From assembly GCA_016718405.1 (NCBI GenBank), contig JADKDJ010000027.1, positions 1 through 32,406 of the forward strand: 32,406 nt of DNA, in the 5' to 3' direction. The DNA is from Candidatus Rhodoferax odensensis. Its GTDB lineage: Bacteria; Pseudomonadota; Gammaproteobacteria; Burkholderiales; Burkholderiaceae_C. This document shows positions 7,665 through 15,570 of the stretch, one piece after another (position 1 is the first letter of the stretch; each line of letters opens with the position of its first letter). Position numbers and translations under genes: made by a program. The notes under the pieces are model-generated. The model did not search any database, was not told where the DNA came from, and saw only the letters and a program-made list of their open reading frames with translations.

Positions 7665-8819
7665 ATGCACACCGCGCACCCCATCCACGGCGTCCACAGC
7701 AACTTGTGGCAACGCATCTGCCCGGGCCCAGGCGCGGTGTCAGCCGACACGCGACCACACAGTGCGCCTGCTGAGGCCGTATCGGTATTGGCCGTGATGG
7801 GCATGACCAAGAACACCGGCAAGACGGTGGCGCTCAACCACTTGCTGGCGCAGGCCGCGCAGGCCCAGGTGGCGGCGGGTGTCACCTCGATCGGACGCGA
7901 CGGCGAAGACCGCGACATGGTCTTCTTCATCCCCAAACCACCTATTCTGGTCTGGCCCGGCACGCTGGTGGCCACCGCGCGCGCCACGCTGCAACGCGCC
8001 AAGGTGCGCTACAAATTGGTTGACACCACCGGCATCGACAGCCCCATGGGCGAGGTACTCGTGGTCAAGGTGTTGGAGTATGGCGAGATGGAAATTGCCG
8101 GCGCCTCGCGCAGCTCAGACCAGCTCAAGGTGATTGGCCGGCTCAAGCAATGCGGCGCTGCACTGGTGCTGCTCGACGGCGCGCTGGGCCGCAGCCACCA
8201 CGCCTCGCCGGCCATCGCCGACGGTGTGATTCTGGCCACCGGCGCGGCCATTGGCGGCGGCATTCCTGACGTGATTCGCAAGACGCGTGACCGCCTGGCC
8301 ATCTTGGGGCTCGCGCAGGCCGATGGCGCCACCCGCGCGCGGTGCGAATCGGTGTTTGCCAACGGCGGTGTTGGCTTGTGGAACAGCCGGGGCGAGCCCT
8401 TGCTGCTGGCCGAGATTGCCACCCTCAATGCCGCCCCAACCCTGCTGCGCTTTGCCGAAGACGATGTGGCCACCGTTGCCGTCAGCGGTGCAGTCGGGCG
8501 CGCGCTGTGGGGCGCACTGTCCACACTGGCGGCGCGGCGCAGCGGCCTGACGATCGTGGTCAACGACGGCACCAAACTCTTCATCGACGCCACCGACCTG
8601 GCGCAATTGCGCAAGCTCGGCGCGCAGGTGCTGGCCTGGCGCGCCATCGTGATGATTGGCATCACGCTCAACCCGTTCTCACCACTGGGTGGCAGTTTTG
8701 ACGCCCGCGAGTTTTTGGCCCAGGCGCGTGCCGCGTTTACCCACTACGCCGTCAGCGACGTGATGCTGGAGCAGCAGCACCCCGATGCGGCGCGTACCGA
8801 AGTTGAAAGTACAACATGA
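7665..8819 (+). CDS. kamB: KamB-like P-loop protein, putative lysine 5,6-aminomutase reactivase subunit
   Basis: A 384-residue protein lying between kdd and kamD. A P-loop-like stretch GMTKNTGKT (residues 46-54) is followed by a hydrophobic helix. Further on are TSIGRDGEDRD, a VLLDGALGR strand near 170 that looks like a Walker-B-type position, and a glycine-rich ATGAAIGGG. In lysine fermenters the equivalent position between kamA and kamD holds kamB and kamC, thought to reactivate the B12-dependent aminomutase; I match this protein to KamB by position and the P-loop type, from memory of the family. No MutS-like KamC is visible. The ATG at 7665 is preferred; an in-frame GTG at 7653 is possible. 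The stop overlaps kamD by ATGA, which implies coupled translation. Confidence 0.68.
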   Translation: MHTAHPIHGVHSNLWQRICPGPGAVSADTRPHSAPAEAVSVLAVMGMTKNTGKTVALNHLLAQAAQAQVAAGVTSIGRDGEDRDMVFFIPKPPILVWPGTLVATARATLQRAKVRYKLVDTTGIDSPMGEVLVVKVLEYGEMEIAGASRSSDQLKVIGRLKQCGAALVLLDGALGRSHHASPAIADGVILATGAAIGGGIPDVIRKTRDRLAILGLAQADGATRARCESVFANGGVGLWNSRGEPLLLAEIATLNAAPTLLRFAEDDVATVAVSGAVGRALWGALSTLAARRSGLTIVVNDGTKLFIDATDLAQLRKLGAQVLAWRAIVMIGITLNPFSPLGGSFDAREFLAQARAAFTHYAVSDVMLEQQHPDAARTEVESTT

Positions 8820-10423
8820 CCCAACTACAACTAGACCAGACCCAGATTGATCGCGCCCGCCAATCGGCCCGGCGCATCGCGCGCGCCGTGTTTGATGACA
8901 TGGCGCAGTTCACCACCACCACGGTGGAGCGTGCCACGCTGCGCCTGTTCGGCGTGGATGGCGTCGATGAGAACGCGGTGCCGCTGCCCAACCGCGTGGT
9001 TGCGCACATGCAAGAACACAAGCTGCTGCAATACGGCGCTGCCACCATCCTGGCTGGCGCCATGCACGAGCAGGGCTTAAGCGCCCAACAAGTTGCCCAG
9101 GCCGTGGCCGAGGGCACGCTATCGCTTTCTCGCCCCAAGGACGAGACCGCAGCGCGCGCGGCCGCCAACTCCCAGGCGCGCGCCATGTGCCAGCACATCG
9201 CCGCGCAACGGGCGCAGCGCAACGAACTGGTGCAAACCCTGGGCGAGGGTCGCGCCCCCTGGCTGTACCTGATCGTGGCCACCGGCAACATTTATGAAGA
9301 CGTGGCGCAAGCGCGCGCCGCAGCCGAACAGGGCGCCGACATCATCGCCGTGATTCGTTCCACCGGCCAGAGCCTGCTGGACTACGTGCCCTATGGCGCC
9401 ACCACCGAAGGCTTTGGCGGCACCTACGCCACGCAGGAGAACTTTCGGCTGATGCGCGCCGCGCTCGACGAGGTGGGCGCCAAGGTCAAACGCTACATAC
9501 GGCTGACCAACTACTGCTCGGGCCTGTGTATGCCCGAGATCGCCGCCATGGGCGCCATGGAGCGGCTGGACATGATGCTCAACGACTCGATGTACGGCAT
9601 CATCTTTCGCGACATCAACATGAAGCGCACCTTCATTGACCAGTTTTTCTCGCGCATGGTCAATGCCTATGCCGGCATCATCATCAACACCGGCGAAGAC
9701 AACTACCTCACCACCGCCGACGCGTATGACGCCGCGCACACGGTGCTGGCCTCGCAACTGATCAACGAGCAGTTCGCCGAACTGTCCGGTCTCACGCCCG
9801 AGCAGATGGGCCTGGGCCACGCCTTCGAAATTCACCCCGAGCTGGAAAACGGTTTCCTGTGGGAGCTCGCCCATGCACAACTGGTGCGCCAGGTGTTCCC
9901 CGATGCCTCGCTGAAGTACATGCCACCGACCAAACACATGACGGGCAACATCTTCAAAGGCCAGGTACAGGACACTTTGTTCAACATCGTCAGCACCGTG
10001 ACGCAGCAAAACATCCACCTCTTGGGCATGATGACCGAGGCGATTCATACGCCCTTCATTCAAGACCGATTCCTGGCGATCCAGAACGCCAAGTATGTGT
10101 TTGGCACCATGAAGGACCTGCACAGCGAGATCGAATTCAAACGCGGCGGCCAGATTGAGCAGCGCGCGCAGGCGGTGCTGGCCGAGACCGAGGCCATGCT
10201 GGCGCAAATTGAGACCATGGGCCTGCCCAGCGCCATTGGCAAGGGCATGTTTGCCGAAATCTCGCGCACCCCCACCGGCGGCAAGGGCCTGGACGGCGTG
10301 ATCCAGAAGGCCGCCGACTACTACAACCCTTTCCCCAACCTGATGTTGCCGCAAGCCTTGCGTGATCGGCTGGTTGGCAAGGACGCGTCGGCTGCAACCG
10401 CCCAGGAGATGCAACATGCTTGA
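8816..10423 (+). CDS. kamD: D-lysine/L-beta-lysine 5,6-aminomutase alpha subunit KamD
   Basis: The large subunit of the adenosylcobalamin- and PLP-dependent 5,6-aminomutase (EC 5.4.3.3), which turns beta-lysine into 3,5-diaminohexanoate. It has 535 residues, against about 516 for the clostridial protein. It holds the TIM-barrel catalytic domain, recognised across the whole length, for example IAVIRSTGQSLLDYVPYG, TNYCSGLCMPEIAAMG and the GGTY and HFE-like segments. The start overlaps the kamB stop by ATGA. The stop lies 5 bases inside the kamE reading frame, and AGGAG near the kamD end serves kamE. The small subunit supplies the B12-binding domain and the PLP lysine. The short charged C-terminal extension (ASAATAQEMQ) is not family-conserved. 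Confidence 0.95.
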   Translation: MTQLQLDQTQIDRARQSARRIARAVFDDMAQFTTTTVERATLRLFGVDGVDENAVPLPNRVVAHMQEHKLLQYGAATILAGAMHEQGLSAQQVAQAVAEGTLSLSRPKDETAARAAANSQARAMCQHIAAQRAQRNELVQTLGEGRAPWLYLIVATGNIYEDVAQARAAAEQGADIIAVIRSTGQSLLDYVPYGATTEGFGGTYATQENFRLMRAALDEVGAKVKRYIRLTNYCSGLCMPEIAAMGAMERLDMMLNDSMYGIIFRDINMKRTFIDQFFSRMVNAYAGIIINTGEDNYLTTADAYDAAHTVLASQLINEQFAELSGLTPEQMGLGHAFEIHPELENGFLWELAHAQLVRQVFPDASLKYMPPTKHMTGNIFKGQVQDTLFNIVSTVTQQNIHLLGMMTEAIHTPFIQDRFLAIQNAKYVFGTMKDLHSEIEFKRGGQIEQRAQAVLAETEAMLAQIETMGLPSAIGKGMFAEISRTPTGGKGLDGVIQKAADYYNPFPNLMLPQALRDRLVGKDASAATAQEMQHA

Positions 10424-11171
10424 ATCCAAACTGCCTGAGCAATGGGTCAAACCCTATGGCGACACGATCGGCGACGGGCGAGTGCAGCTTTCCTTCACCC
10501 TGCCGGTGGCTCTTGACGAGACCGCCAAAGAAGGCGCCAAGCGCCTGGCCGCCATGATGGGTCTGGACGAGCCTGCCGTAGTGCACTGCGAAGACATGGG
10601 CCAAGGCTTCAGCTTCTACGTGGTCTACGGTCAGTGCAAGCACCAGGTGAACCTGTCGAGTTTTCAGGTGGTCAAACCTGAATTCGAGGTGATGGACAAA
10701 GACGCCATCAACGCACTGATCGCCCAAAAAATGGGCCGACGCATGGTGGTGGTGGGCGCCTGCATCGAAACCGACGCGCACACCGTGGGCATTGACGCCA
10801 TCATGAACATGAAGGGGTATAACGGCCACAAGGGCTTGGAGAGTTACCACGAGATGCGCGCCATCAACATGGGCGCGCAGGTGGACTCGGAAGAACTGGT
10901 GGCGCGCGCCATTGAAGAAAAGGCCGACGTGATTCTGGTGTCGCAAGTGGTGACGCAAAAGAACATCCACCTGGACAACCTCACCAAGTTGTCGGACCTG
11001 CTGGAAGCCGAAGGCCTGCGCGACCAGGTGATCCTGGTGGTGGGCGGCCCGCGCATCAGCCACGAGCTGGCCAAGGAGTTGGGCTACGACGCCGGTTTTG
11101 GCGTCAAAAGCTACGCCGAAGACGTGGCCTCCTTTGCCATCCACGAGTGGATTAACCGAAAGGCGGCCTGA
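10416..11171 (+). CDS. kamE: D-lysine/L-beta-lysine 5,6-aminomutase beta subunit KamE
   Basis: The 251-residue small subunit of the 5,6-aminomutase. It has a dimerisation domain (about 1-100) and a Rossmann-like cobalamin-binding domain with the base-off/His-on motif Asp120-x-His122-x-x-Gly125 (DAHTVG), SQVVTQ in the SxL position and VVGGPR near 210. His122 and Lys133 keep the 11-residue spacing of His133 and Lys144 in the Clostridium sticklandii protein, where Lys144 forms the internal aldimine with PLP, so both cofactor contacts are conserved. The start is the ATG at 10416 with AGGAG 7 bases upstream; it overlaps the kamD end by 8 bases. A 146-bp gap with a dispersed repeat follows. Confidence 0.95.
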   Translation: MLESKLPEQWVKPYGDTIGDGRVQLSFTLPVALDETAKEGAKRLAAMMGLDEPAVVHCEDMGQGFSFYVVYGQCKHQVNLSSFQVVKPEFEVMDKDAINALIAQKMGRRMVVVGACIETDAHTVGIDAIMNMKGYNGHKGLESYHEMRAINMGAQVDSEELVARAIEEKADVILVSQVVTQKNIHLDNLTKLSDLLEAEGLRDQVILVVGGPRISHELAKELGYDAGFGVKSYAEDVASFAIHEWINRKAA

Positions 11172-11189
11172 TGGCGTACGCAGTCCCCC

Positions 11190-11264
11190 GTCATGGCGAG
11201 CGCGGCGTGGCAAACCATGTCGGCGGCGCACCATGGTGGATTGCCGCGCTACGCTCGCAATGAC
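11190..11264. repeat. Dispersed GTCATTGCGAG-type palindromic repeat, copy B
   Basis: GTCATGGCGAGCGCGGCG and its partner GCCGCGCTACGCTCGCAATGAC form the arms around CCATG-rich spacers. It lies between kamE and kal in the middle of the lysine cluster. Confidence 0.75.
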
Positions 11265-11317
11265 GAACCCGGCAACTTGCCTGTGCGTGCCTTGAACCAT
11301 ACTGACTAGGAAATACG

Positions 11318-11731
11318 ATGGAAAACTACACCAGCCTCATTCGCCTGCGCATCAGCGCCCACGACGCCCACTACGCCGGCGGCCTGGTCGATGGCGCCAA
11401 GATGCTGCACCTGTTTGGTGACGTGGCCACCGAGCTGCTGATCCGCAGCGACGGTGACGAGGGCCTGTTCGTGGCCTACGACAACGTCGAGTTCCTGGCC
11501 CCGGTCTATGCGGGCGATTACATTGAAGCCAGCGGTCGCATCGTCTCGATGGGCAAGACCTCACGCAAGATGGTGTTCGAAGCGCGCAAGGTGATCGTGC
11601 CCGCCGGCATTGCCGGGCAACCCTCAGCCGCTGACGTGCTGGCCGAGCCGATCGTGGTGTGCAAGGCTTCGGGCACCTGCGTGGTGCCAGCCCAGTGCCA
11701 GCGCAAGCCGCACGCACCCATCAGTTGCTGA
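11318..11731 (+). CDS. kal: 3-aminobutyryl-CoA ammonia-lyase Kal
   Basis: A small hotdog-fold enzyme (137 residues) that removes ammonia from L-3-aminobutyryl-CoA to give crotonyl-CoA (EC 4.3.1.14). The family signature is seen in the N-terminal LRISAHDAHYAGGLVDGA, followed by LFGDVATEL, and VEFLAPVYAGDYIE near residue 50, as in hotdog thioesterase-like proteins. AGGAAA stands 7 bases before the ATG. The kce gene starts 2 bases after its stop, so the two are one transcript. The last ~15 residues, rich in Cys, Gln and Pro, are beyond the conserved domain. Confidence 0.93.
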   Translation: MENYTSLIRLRISAHDAHYAGGLVDGAKMLHLFGDVATELLIRSDGDEGLFVAYDNVEFLAPVYAGDYIEASGRIVSMGKTSRKMVFEARKVIVPAGIAGQPSAADVLAEPIVVCKASGTCVVPAQCQRKPHAPISC

Positions 11732-11733
11732 AC

Positions 11734-12555
11734 ATGGACAAGCTGATCATCACCGCCGCGCTGACCGGTGCCGAGGTCACGCGCAGCCAGCAACCGGCCC
11801 TGCCGATCACGCCCGAGGAAATTGGCACCGCCGCGGCCGAATGCGCGCAGGCCGGGGCTTCCATCGTGCACGTGCACGCACGCCACCCCGACGGCAGCCC
11901 GACGCAGGACAAAGAGGTGTATCGCCAGATCATCGCCGCGGTGCGTGCGCGCTGCGACGTGATCGTCCAGGTATCCACCGGCGGCGCCGTGGGCATGACG
12001 CCGCAGGAGCGGTTGGCCCCCGTGACCCTGCTGCCCGAGATGGCCACGCTGTCCATGGGCTCGGTCAACTTTGGCGGCGATGTGTTCATGAACCATCCCA
12101 CCGACATGGAAGTCTTTGCGCTGGCGATGCGCGAACACGGCGTCAAGCCTGAGCTGGAGATCTTTGACTCCGGCATGCTCAGCACTGCCACCCGCTGGCT
12201 CAAGAAGGGATTGCTGGAAGGCCCCGCCCACTTTGACCTGGTGCTGGGTATTCCTGGCGGCATGGCGGCCACGGCCGAGGCGCTGATGTACCTGCGCGCG
12301 CAATTGCCCAGCGGCTCAAGCTGGACCGCCGCCGGCATTGGCGCGGCCCAGTTACCCATTGGCGCCCTGGCCATCGTGCTGGGCGGCCATGTGCGGGTGG
12401 GTTTCGAAGATAACGTGTACTACCGCAAAGGCGAACTCGCCAGCAGCAACGCTCAATTGGTCGCGCGCATAGCGCGCCTGAGCCGCGAGCTCGACCGCGC
12501 GGTGGCCACGCCGGATGAGGCGCGCGTGCTGCTGGGGATCAAGCCACGGCGCTGA
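11734..12555 (+). CDS. kce: 3-keto-5-aminohexanoate cleavage enzyme Kce
   Basis: Condenses 3-keto-5-aminohexanoate with acetyl-CoA to give acetoacetate and 3-aminobutyryl-CoA (EC 2.3.1.247). It is a 273-residue TIM-barrel metalloenzyme. Glu14 (TGAE), His46 and His48 (HVHAR) fall at the same numbers as the zinc and active-site residues known for the Cloacamonas enzyme. The cluster RVGFEDN places Arg221, Glu225 and Asp226 at the same spacing as Arg226, Glu230 and Asp231 there. The ATG at 11734 was chosen because the protein then begins MDKLIITAALTGAE like its relatives. It is the last gene of the lysine cluster. No CoA-transferase (AtoDA type) follows, so acetoacetate activation must be encoded elsewhere. 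Confidence 0.95.
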   Translation: MDKLIITAALTGAEVTRSQQPALPITPEEIGTAAAECAQAGASIVHVHARHPDGSPTQDKEVYRQIIAAVRARCDVIVQVSTGGAVGMTPQERLAPVTLLPEMATLSMGSVNFGGDVFMNHPTDMEVFALAMREHGVKPELEIFDSGMLSTATRWLKKGLLEGPAHFDLVLGIPGGMAATAEALMYLRAQLPSGSSWTAAGIGAAQLPIGALAIVLGGHVRVGFEDNVYYRKGELASSNAQLVARIARLSRELDRAVATPDEARVLLGIKPRR

Positions 12556-12564
12556 ATCCCGCCC

Positions 12565-12948
12565 CTACCGGGCCGGATGCGCCTGCGTGATGCGGCCCAG
12601 CAATTGCGCCACCGCCGGGTTTTGCAACCTGGAGGCGCCCCGCTCGTGCTGATGCACGCGGATCATGCGCTCCAGCGTGTCCACCGAGGGCACCACCGGG
12701 CCAAAGAAACGCGGCACGGCATCCACCGCCAGCAAGATAGTGGGAAAGTTGTCCACGTCCAGCGGCTCCAGCAGGTCCGCCTCGTCTTCGACGTCAATCC
12801 ATATGAACCGGGCCTGCCCGAACCTGGCCTGCACCTCGTCAAAACGCTCGCGGTACTCGCGACACACGCCGCACCACTCGGCGCACAGGCACACCACCAG
12901 CACTGAGGGTGCGGCGCCAGCGCCTGGCGTGGGTTGAGGCAGCCCCAT
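12565..12948 (-). CDS. Thioredoxin-like protein
   Basis: A 127-residue thioredoxin-fold protein with the active site WCGVC preceded by CLCAE (residues about 23-30), and the cis-proline element NFPTILLA near 70. The motif is WCGVC rather than WCGPC, so its redox potential may differ from housekeeping thioredoxin. There is no signal peptide, so it is cytoplasmic. It follows the DUF3297 gene closely on the same strand. A TTG at 12951 directly before the ATG is an alternative start. No clear ribosome binding site is seen, which suggests coupling to the upstream gene. The gene ends 9 bases from the convergent kce. Confidence 0.85.
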   Translation of the reverse strand: MGLPQPTPGAGAAPSVLVVCLCAEWCGVCREYRERFDEVQARFGQARFIWIDVEDEADLLEPLDVDNFPTILLAVDAVPRFFGPVVPSVDTLERMIRVHQHERGASRLQNPAVAQLLGRITQAHPAR

Positions 12949-12955
12949 CAACGCA

Positions 12956-13213
12956 CTAGCGGTAGTAGGCCTCGACCTTGCCCTTGATTTTGATCAGCAA
13001 CGGCTTGCCCTTGCGGTCCAGCGTCTTGCCCGCGGGCACTTTGACCCAGCCCTCGCTGATGCAGTATTCCTCCACGTCATGACGCTCCTTGTCGTTAAGG
13101 CGAATGCCAATGTCGTGCTCGAACACCGCCGCCACATGATGCGGGCTACGTGGGTCGGCCGACAAGTGATCGGGCAAGGCAGGAGCGGGCTGGGGTTGCG
13201 TTGTGTCGTTCAT
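12956..13213 (-). CDS. DUF3297 family protein
   Basis: An 85-residue protein recognisable by LPDHLSADPRSPHH, FEHDIGIRLNDKER, VEEYCISEGWVKV and the C-terminal GKTLDRKGKPLLIKIKG. These are the family's hallmark blocks, and the length is usual. The reading frame is open further upstream, but homology starts at the ATG at 13213. The function of DUF3297 is not known. It sits between a tiny membrane protein and a thioredoxin, all on the minus strand. Confidence 0.88.
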   Translation of the reverse strand: MNDTTQPQPAPALPDHLSADPRSPHHVAAVFEHDIGIRLNDKERHDVEEYCISEGWVKVPAGKTLDRKGKPLLIKIKGKVEAYYR

Positions 13214-13239
13214 GGTTGTCAATGAATTGTGAGAGGCGC

Positions 13240-13380
13240 TCAGCCCAACAGGCGAAACAGGCCGTAGGCAGATAGCAGCCCGGAGACCACCAGCAGCGCG
13301 GTCTTGGTGGCACGCGCGCCCACCAAGGTTCCGGCCACGCTGCAAGCGAGAATGGCGCCGAAAATGTAGCTTGTTTTCAT
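13240..13380 (-). CDS. Small membrane protein, 46 residues
   Basis: Two hydrophobic stretches (about residues 5-20, IFGAILACSVAGTLVG, and 28-44, TALLVVSGLLSAYGLF) separated by a short basic turn (ARATK) predict a helical-hairpin inner-membrane peptide. The start used is the ATG at 13380; a longer frame to 13449 is open but its extra N-terminus is not hydrophobic. It precedes the DUF3297 gene by 26 bases. No family was recognised. Confidence 0.55.
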   Translation of the reverse strand: MKTSYIFGAILACSVAGTLVGARATKTALLVVSGLLSAYGLFRLLG

Positions 13381-13461
13381 GCGCCAATGGTAAGGCATGA
13401 GCCGCGCGACCAACGCCGACGCGCCGTGGTCAATAATCGACCAACCCAACCGGAGAAGCCT

Positions 13462-14016
13462 ATGACAACCTGGGCCTACGAGTGCCGACCCTGCAGCGGC
13501 AGCAGCGACCTGTGGCTGGTGGCGCGCGAGCGCGTCGATGAGCTGCCGGCAGGCGTCACCATTCTTCGCGTCAAGACCGGCTCTGGCTGGGCTTGTGGCG
13601 TGCTCAATCGCAACCGCCTGGTAGAGGCCGACGCCATGCTGCTGCGCGAGGCGGTCGCATCCGACCTACAAGACTGCCCCGAATGCGCACCGTCGCGAGC
13701 CCCCGCCCCGGCAGCCGCCGCCACCCCCGAAACGGCAACACACGGCCCTACCGGGGCACAACTGCAAGCGGCCGCAATCTCACTCCAGGGTCACCGGATG
13801 CTGGTGGTACTGGTCGGCCTGAACGTGGTGCAAAGCCCCGGCGAGGCCGACATGCTGAGCGCCGATTTATGCGGGCGCTTTGGCGGGGTGGACGTGGTGT
13901 TGATGGGGCAGCACGAGGACGGCACACCGCAATACCACGGCGATACCGCGCTGTTGCAGCTCTTGGCCGAAGTGCCGATTGATCAGATGCCGTGGAAGAC
14001 TTACCCGCTTCACTGA
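13462..14016 (+). CDS. Hypothetical protein, 184 residues
   Basis: Not recognised. The N-terminal ~80 residues contain CRPCSG and CPEC pairs that could hold a metal. An Ala/Pro-rich linker (about 78-100) follows. The C-terminal ~75 residues (GHRMLVVLVGLNVVQSPGEAD, FGGVDVVLMGQHEDG, PQYHGD) look like a small alpha/beta domain. CGGAGAAG lies before the ATG at 13462, so that start is preferred over upstream in-frame codons. It is on the plus strand, 22 bases before the epimerase gene, and the two may share a transcript. Confidence 0.7.
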   Translation: MTTWAYECRPCSGSSDLWLVARERVDELPAGVTILRVKTGSGWACGVLNRNRLVEADAMLLREAVASDLQDCPECAPSRAPAPAAAATPETATHGPTGAQLQAAAISLQGHRMLVVLVGLNVVQSPGEADMLSADLCGRFGGVDVVLMGQHEDGTPQYHGDTALLQLLAEVPIDQMPWKTYPLH

Positions 14017-14038
14017 AAAACTTCAGGACACAAACTCC

Positions 14039-15055
14039 ATGACAAACACGGTACTGGTCTCGGGCGGCAGCGGCTACATCGCGGGCTTTCTCATCCGGCA
14101 ACTGGTGGCCGAGGGCTGGATGGTGCACACCACGGTGCGCAGCCTGGCCAAGGAGGCCGCTGTGCGCGCGTTGCTGGCGGTGGACAACAGCCGCGTCAAG
14201 TTCTTTGCGGCCGACCTCAACGCCGACGCCGGCTGGGCCGAGGCCATGGCGGGTTGCAGCCATGTGGCGCACGTGGCATCCCCCCTGCCCATGGGCGTGC
14301 CCAAGGACGCCAACGAGCTGATCGTGCCCGCGCGCGACGGCGCCCTGCGTGCCTTGCGCGCGGCCAAGGCGGCCGGCATCAAGCGCTTCGTCATGACATC
14401 GTCCGTGGCGGCCATCTCCTATGGCCGCGGCCGCGGCGTGCACCACTTCACCGAGGCCGATTGGACCGACTTGTCCAAACCCGGCCTGACGCCCTACATC
14501 CAAAGCAAGACCGTGGCCGAACGTGCCGCGCGCGACTGGATGGCGGCAGAAGGCGGTGACCTAGAGTACTGCAGCATCTGCCCCTCGGTGGTGCTGGGGC
14601 CGGTGTGGAGCCGGGACTACTCCGCATCGATCAGCGTTGTCAAGAAGCTGCTCGACGGATCACTGCGAGCCTGCCCGGACATCGGCTTTGGTGTGGTGGA
14701 CGTGCGCGATCTGGCCGATCTGCACGTGCGCGCGCTCACTGCCCCCAACATGGCCGGCGAACGCTTCATCGCATCGGGGCGCTTCATCAAGCTGCGCGAA
14801 GCCGCCGACCTGCTGCGCGACGCGCTGGGACCCGAAGCGCACAAGGTCACCACCCGCAACGTGCCCGACTGGCTGGTGCGCGTTGCCGCACACTTCAACC
14901 CGGTAGCCAAAGCCGTGGTGGGCGAGCTGGGCTCGGTGCGCAACCAGGATGCGTCGCACGCCAAAGCCGTACTCAACTGGGCCACGCGCCCGGTAGAACA
15001 AAGCATTGTGGACACGGCGCGATGCCTTATTGATTTGGGAATTGTGAAGCCCTGA
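14039..15055 (+). CDS. NAD-dependent epimerase/dehydratase (dihydroflavonol-reductase-like SDR)
   Basis: A 338-residue extended short-chain dehydrogenase/reductase. The Rossmann motif VSGGSGYIAGFL is at residues 6-17 (GxxGxxG). The active-site Tyr-x3-Lys is YIQSK near 160, preceded by MTSSVAAISYG for the catalytic Ser. Substrates of this group range from aldehydes and ketones to nucleotide sugars; DFR/cinnamoyl-CoA-reductase-like members resemble it best, but the substrate cannot be told. AGGACA lies before the ATG at 14039. The C-terminal ~100 residues are the variable substrate domain. It is followed by 500 bp of mobile-element debris. Confidence 0.88.
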   Translation: MTNTVLVSGGSGYIAGFLIRQLVAEGWMVHTTVRSLAKEAAVRALLAVDNSRVKFFAADLNADAGWAEAMAGCSHVAHVASPLPMGVPKDANELIVPARDGALRALRAAKAAGIKRFVMTSSVAAISYGRGRGVHHFTEADWTDLSKPGLTPYIQSKTVAERAARDWMAAEGGDLEYCSICPSVVLGPVWSRDYSASISVVKKLLDGSLRACPDIGFGVVDVRDLADLHVRALTAPNMAGERFIASGRFIKLREAADLLRDALGPEAHKVTTRNVPDWLVRVAAHFNPVAKAVVGELGSVRNQDASHAKAVLNWATRPVEQSIVDTARCLIDLGIVKP

Positions 15056-15150
15056 ACTCGGTTCCCGCGCAAGTGAGTTGGAATGAGAGAACCTTCACAA
15101 CACAACCAGCATCTGAACCGCTTCACGCCGCGCGCCGAGGGCTCCATTCG

Positions 15151-15393
15151 TTAGTCGGGCCTTCGTCTGGTTTCCCAGGCTGCTTGACCGTACTTGGCAA
15201 ACTCGCGAGCCCAGCGGTGCGCGCCCGAGCAGGCCTCCATGCCGATCAAGCAGGGCGACAAGTTGGCGATGGATTCCACCAGCTTGGCACGCGGTACCTC
15301 GGGGCGCACCGGGGCGGGCTTACCCGCTTCGTCCACGCCATGCATCGCAAAGAGGATCTTTGCCAGGTTGATGCCAACGGTTACGATTGCCAT
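15151..15393 (-). pseudogene. IS110-family transposase remnant, N-terminal fragment
   Basis: From the ATG at 15393 the frame reads MAIVTVGINLAKILFAMHG, followed by DEAGKPA, VRPEVPRAKL, and IGMEACSGAHRWAREFAKYG. This is the N-terminal DEDD domain of IS110-type transposases, which are about 340 residues, but only about 75 residues remain. The first catalytic Asp, in the usual GIDLAK motif, is Asn here. The frame then runs out in unrelated sequence. It is an inactive remnant that marks past insertion next to the TA patch. Confidence 0.82.
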
Positions 15394-15463
15394 GATTTCC
15401 CCTCTATGCACTCTGCAAACTCCCAGCGCCGTATCCCCAGAGGGACGACTAAACATCAATCGA

Positions 15464-15501
15464 GAGGGACGTCCAAAGGCTCGCGCCTTTGGACGTCCCT
15501 C
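15464..15501. repeat. Perfect 17-bp inverted repeat (hairpin)
   Basis: GAGGGACGTCCAAAGGC and its exact complement are separated by the 4-base loop TCGC. An additional partial AGGGACGACT precedes it at 15441. There is no T-run after it, so it is not a classical intrinsic terminator. It stands just upstream of the IS110 remnant's start codon and of the TA promoter on the other strand, and could be an element end or a transcription barrier. Confidence 0.8.
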
Positions 15502-15540
15502 ATGTCAAACCTTCGACTGCAATTTCGTAACGATTTGGTC

Positions 15541-15570
15541 TTGCGTCCATTGTAGTCTATGGGATACAAT
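15541..15570 (+). promoter_or_regulatory. Candidate promoter and operator of the RelE/HigB-like TA pair
   Basis: TTGCGT (15541-15546) and TACAAT (15565-15570), spaced 18 bases, form a fair sigma-70 promoter. ATTGTA (15549-15554) and TACAAT (15565-15570) form a perfect 6-bp inverted repeat overlapping the -10. This is the usual layout for antitoxin autorepression. The ATG of the toxin is only 7 bases after the -10, so the transcript would be nearly leaderless. Confidence 0.45.

Noticed and set aside
9119..10450. Long minus-strand frame opposite kamD
   Set aside because: It lies wholly antisense to a certain gene, is rich in His, Val and Gly from complementary codon bias, and has no domain.
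15464..15501. CRISPR repeat or integron attC for the perfect hairpin
   Set aside because: It is a single copy with no spacer array, and it lacks the integron R-box layout.
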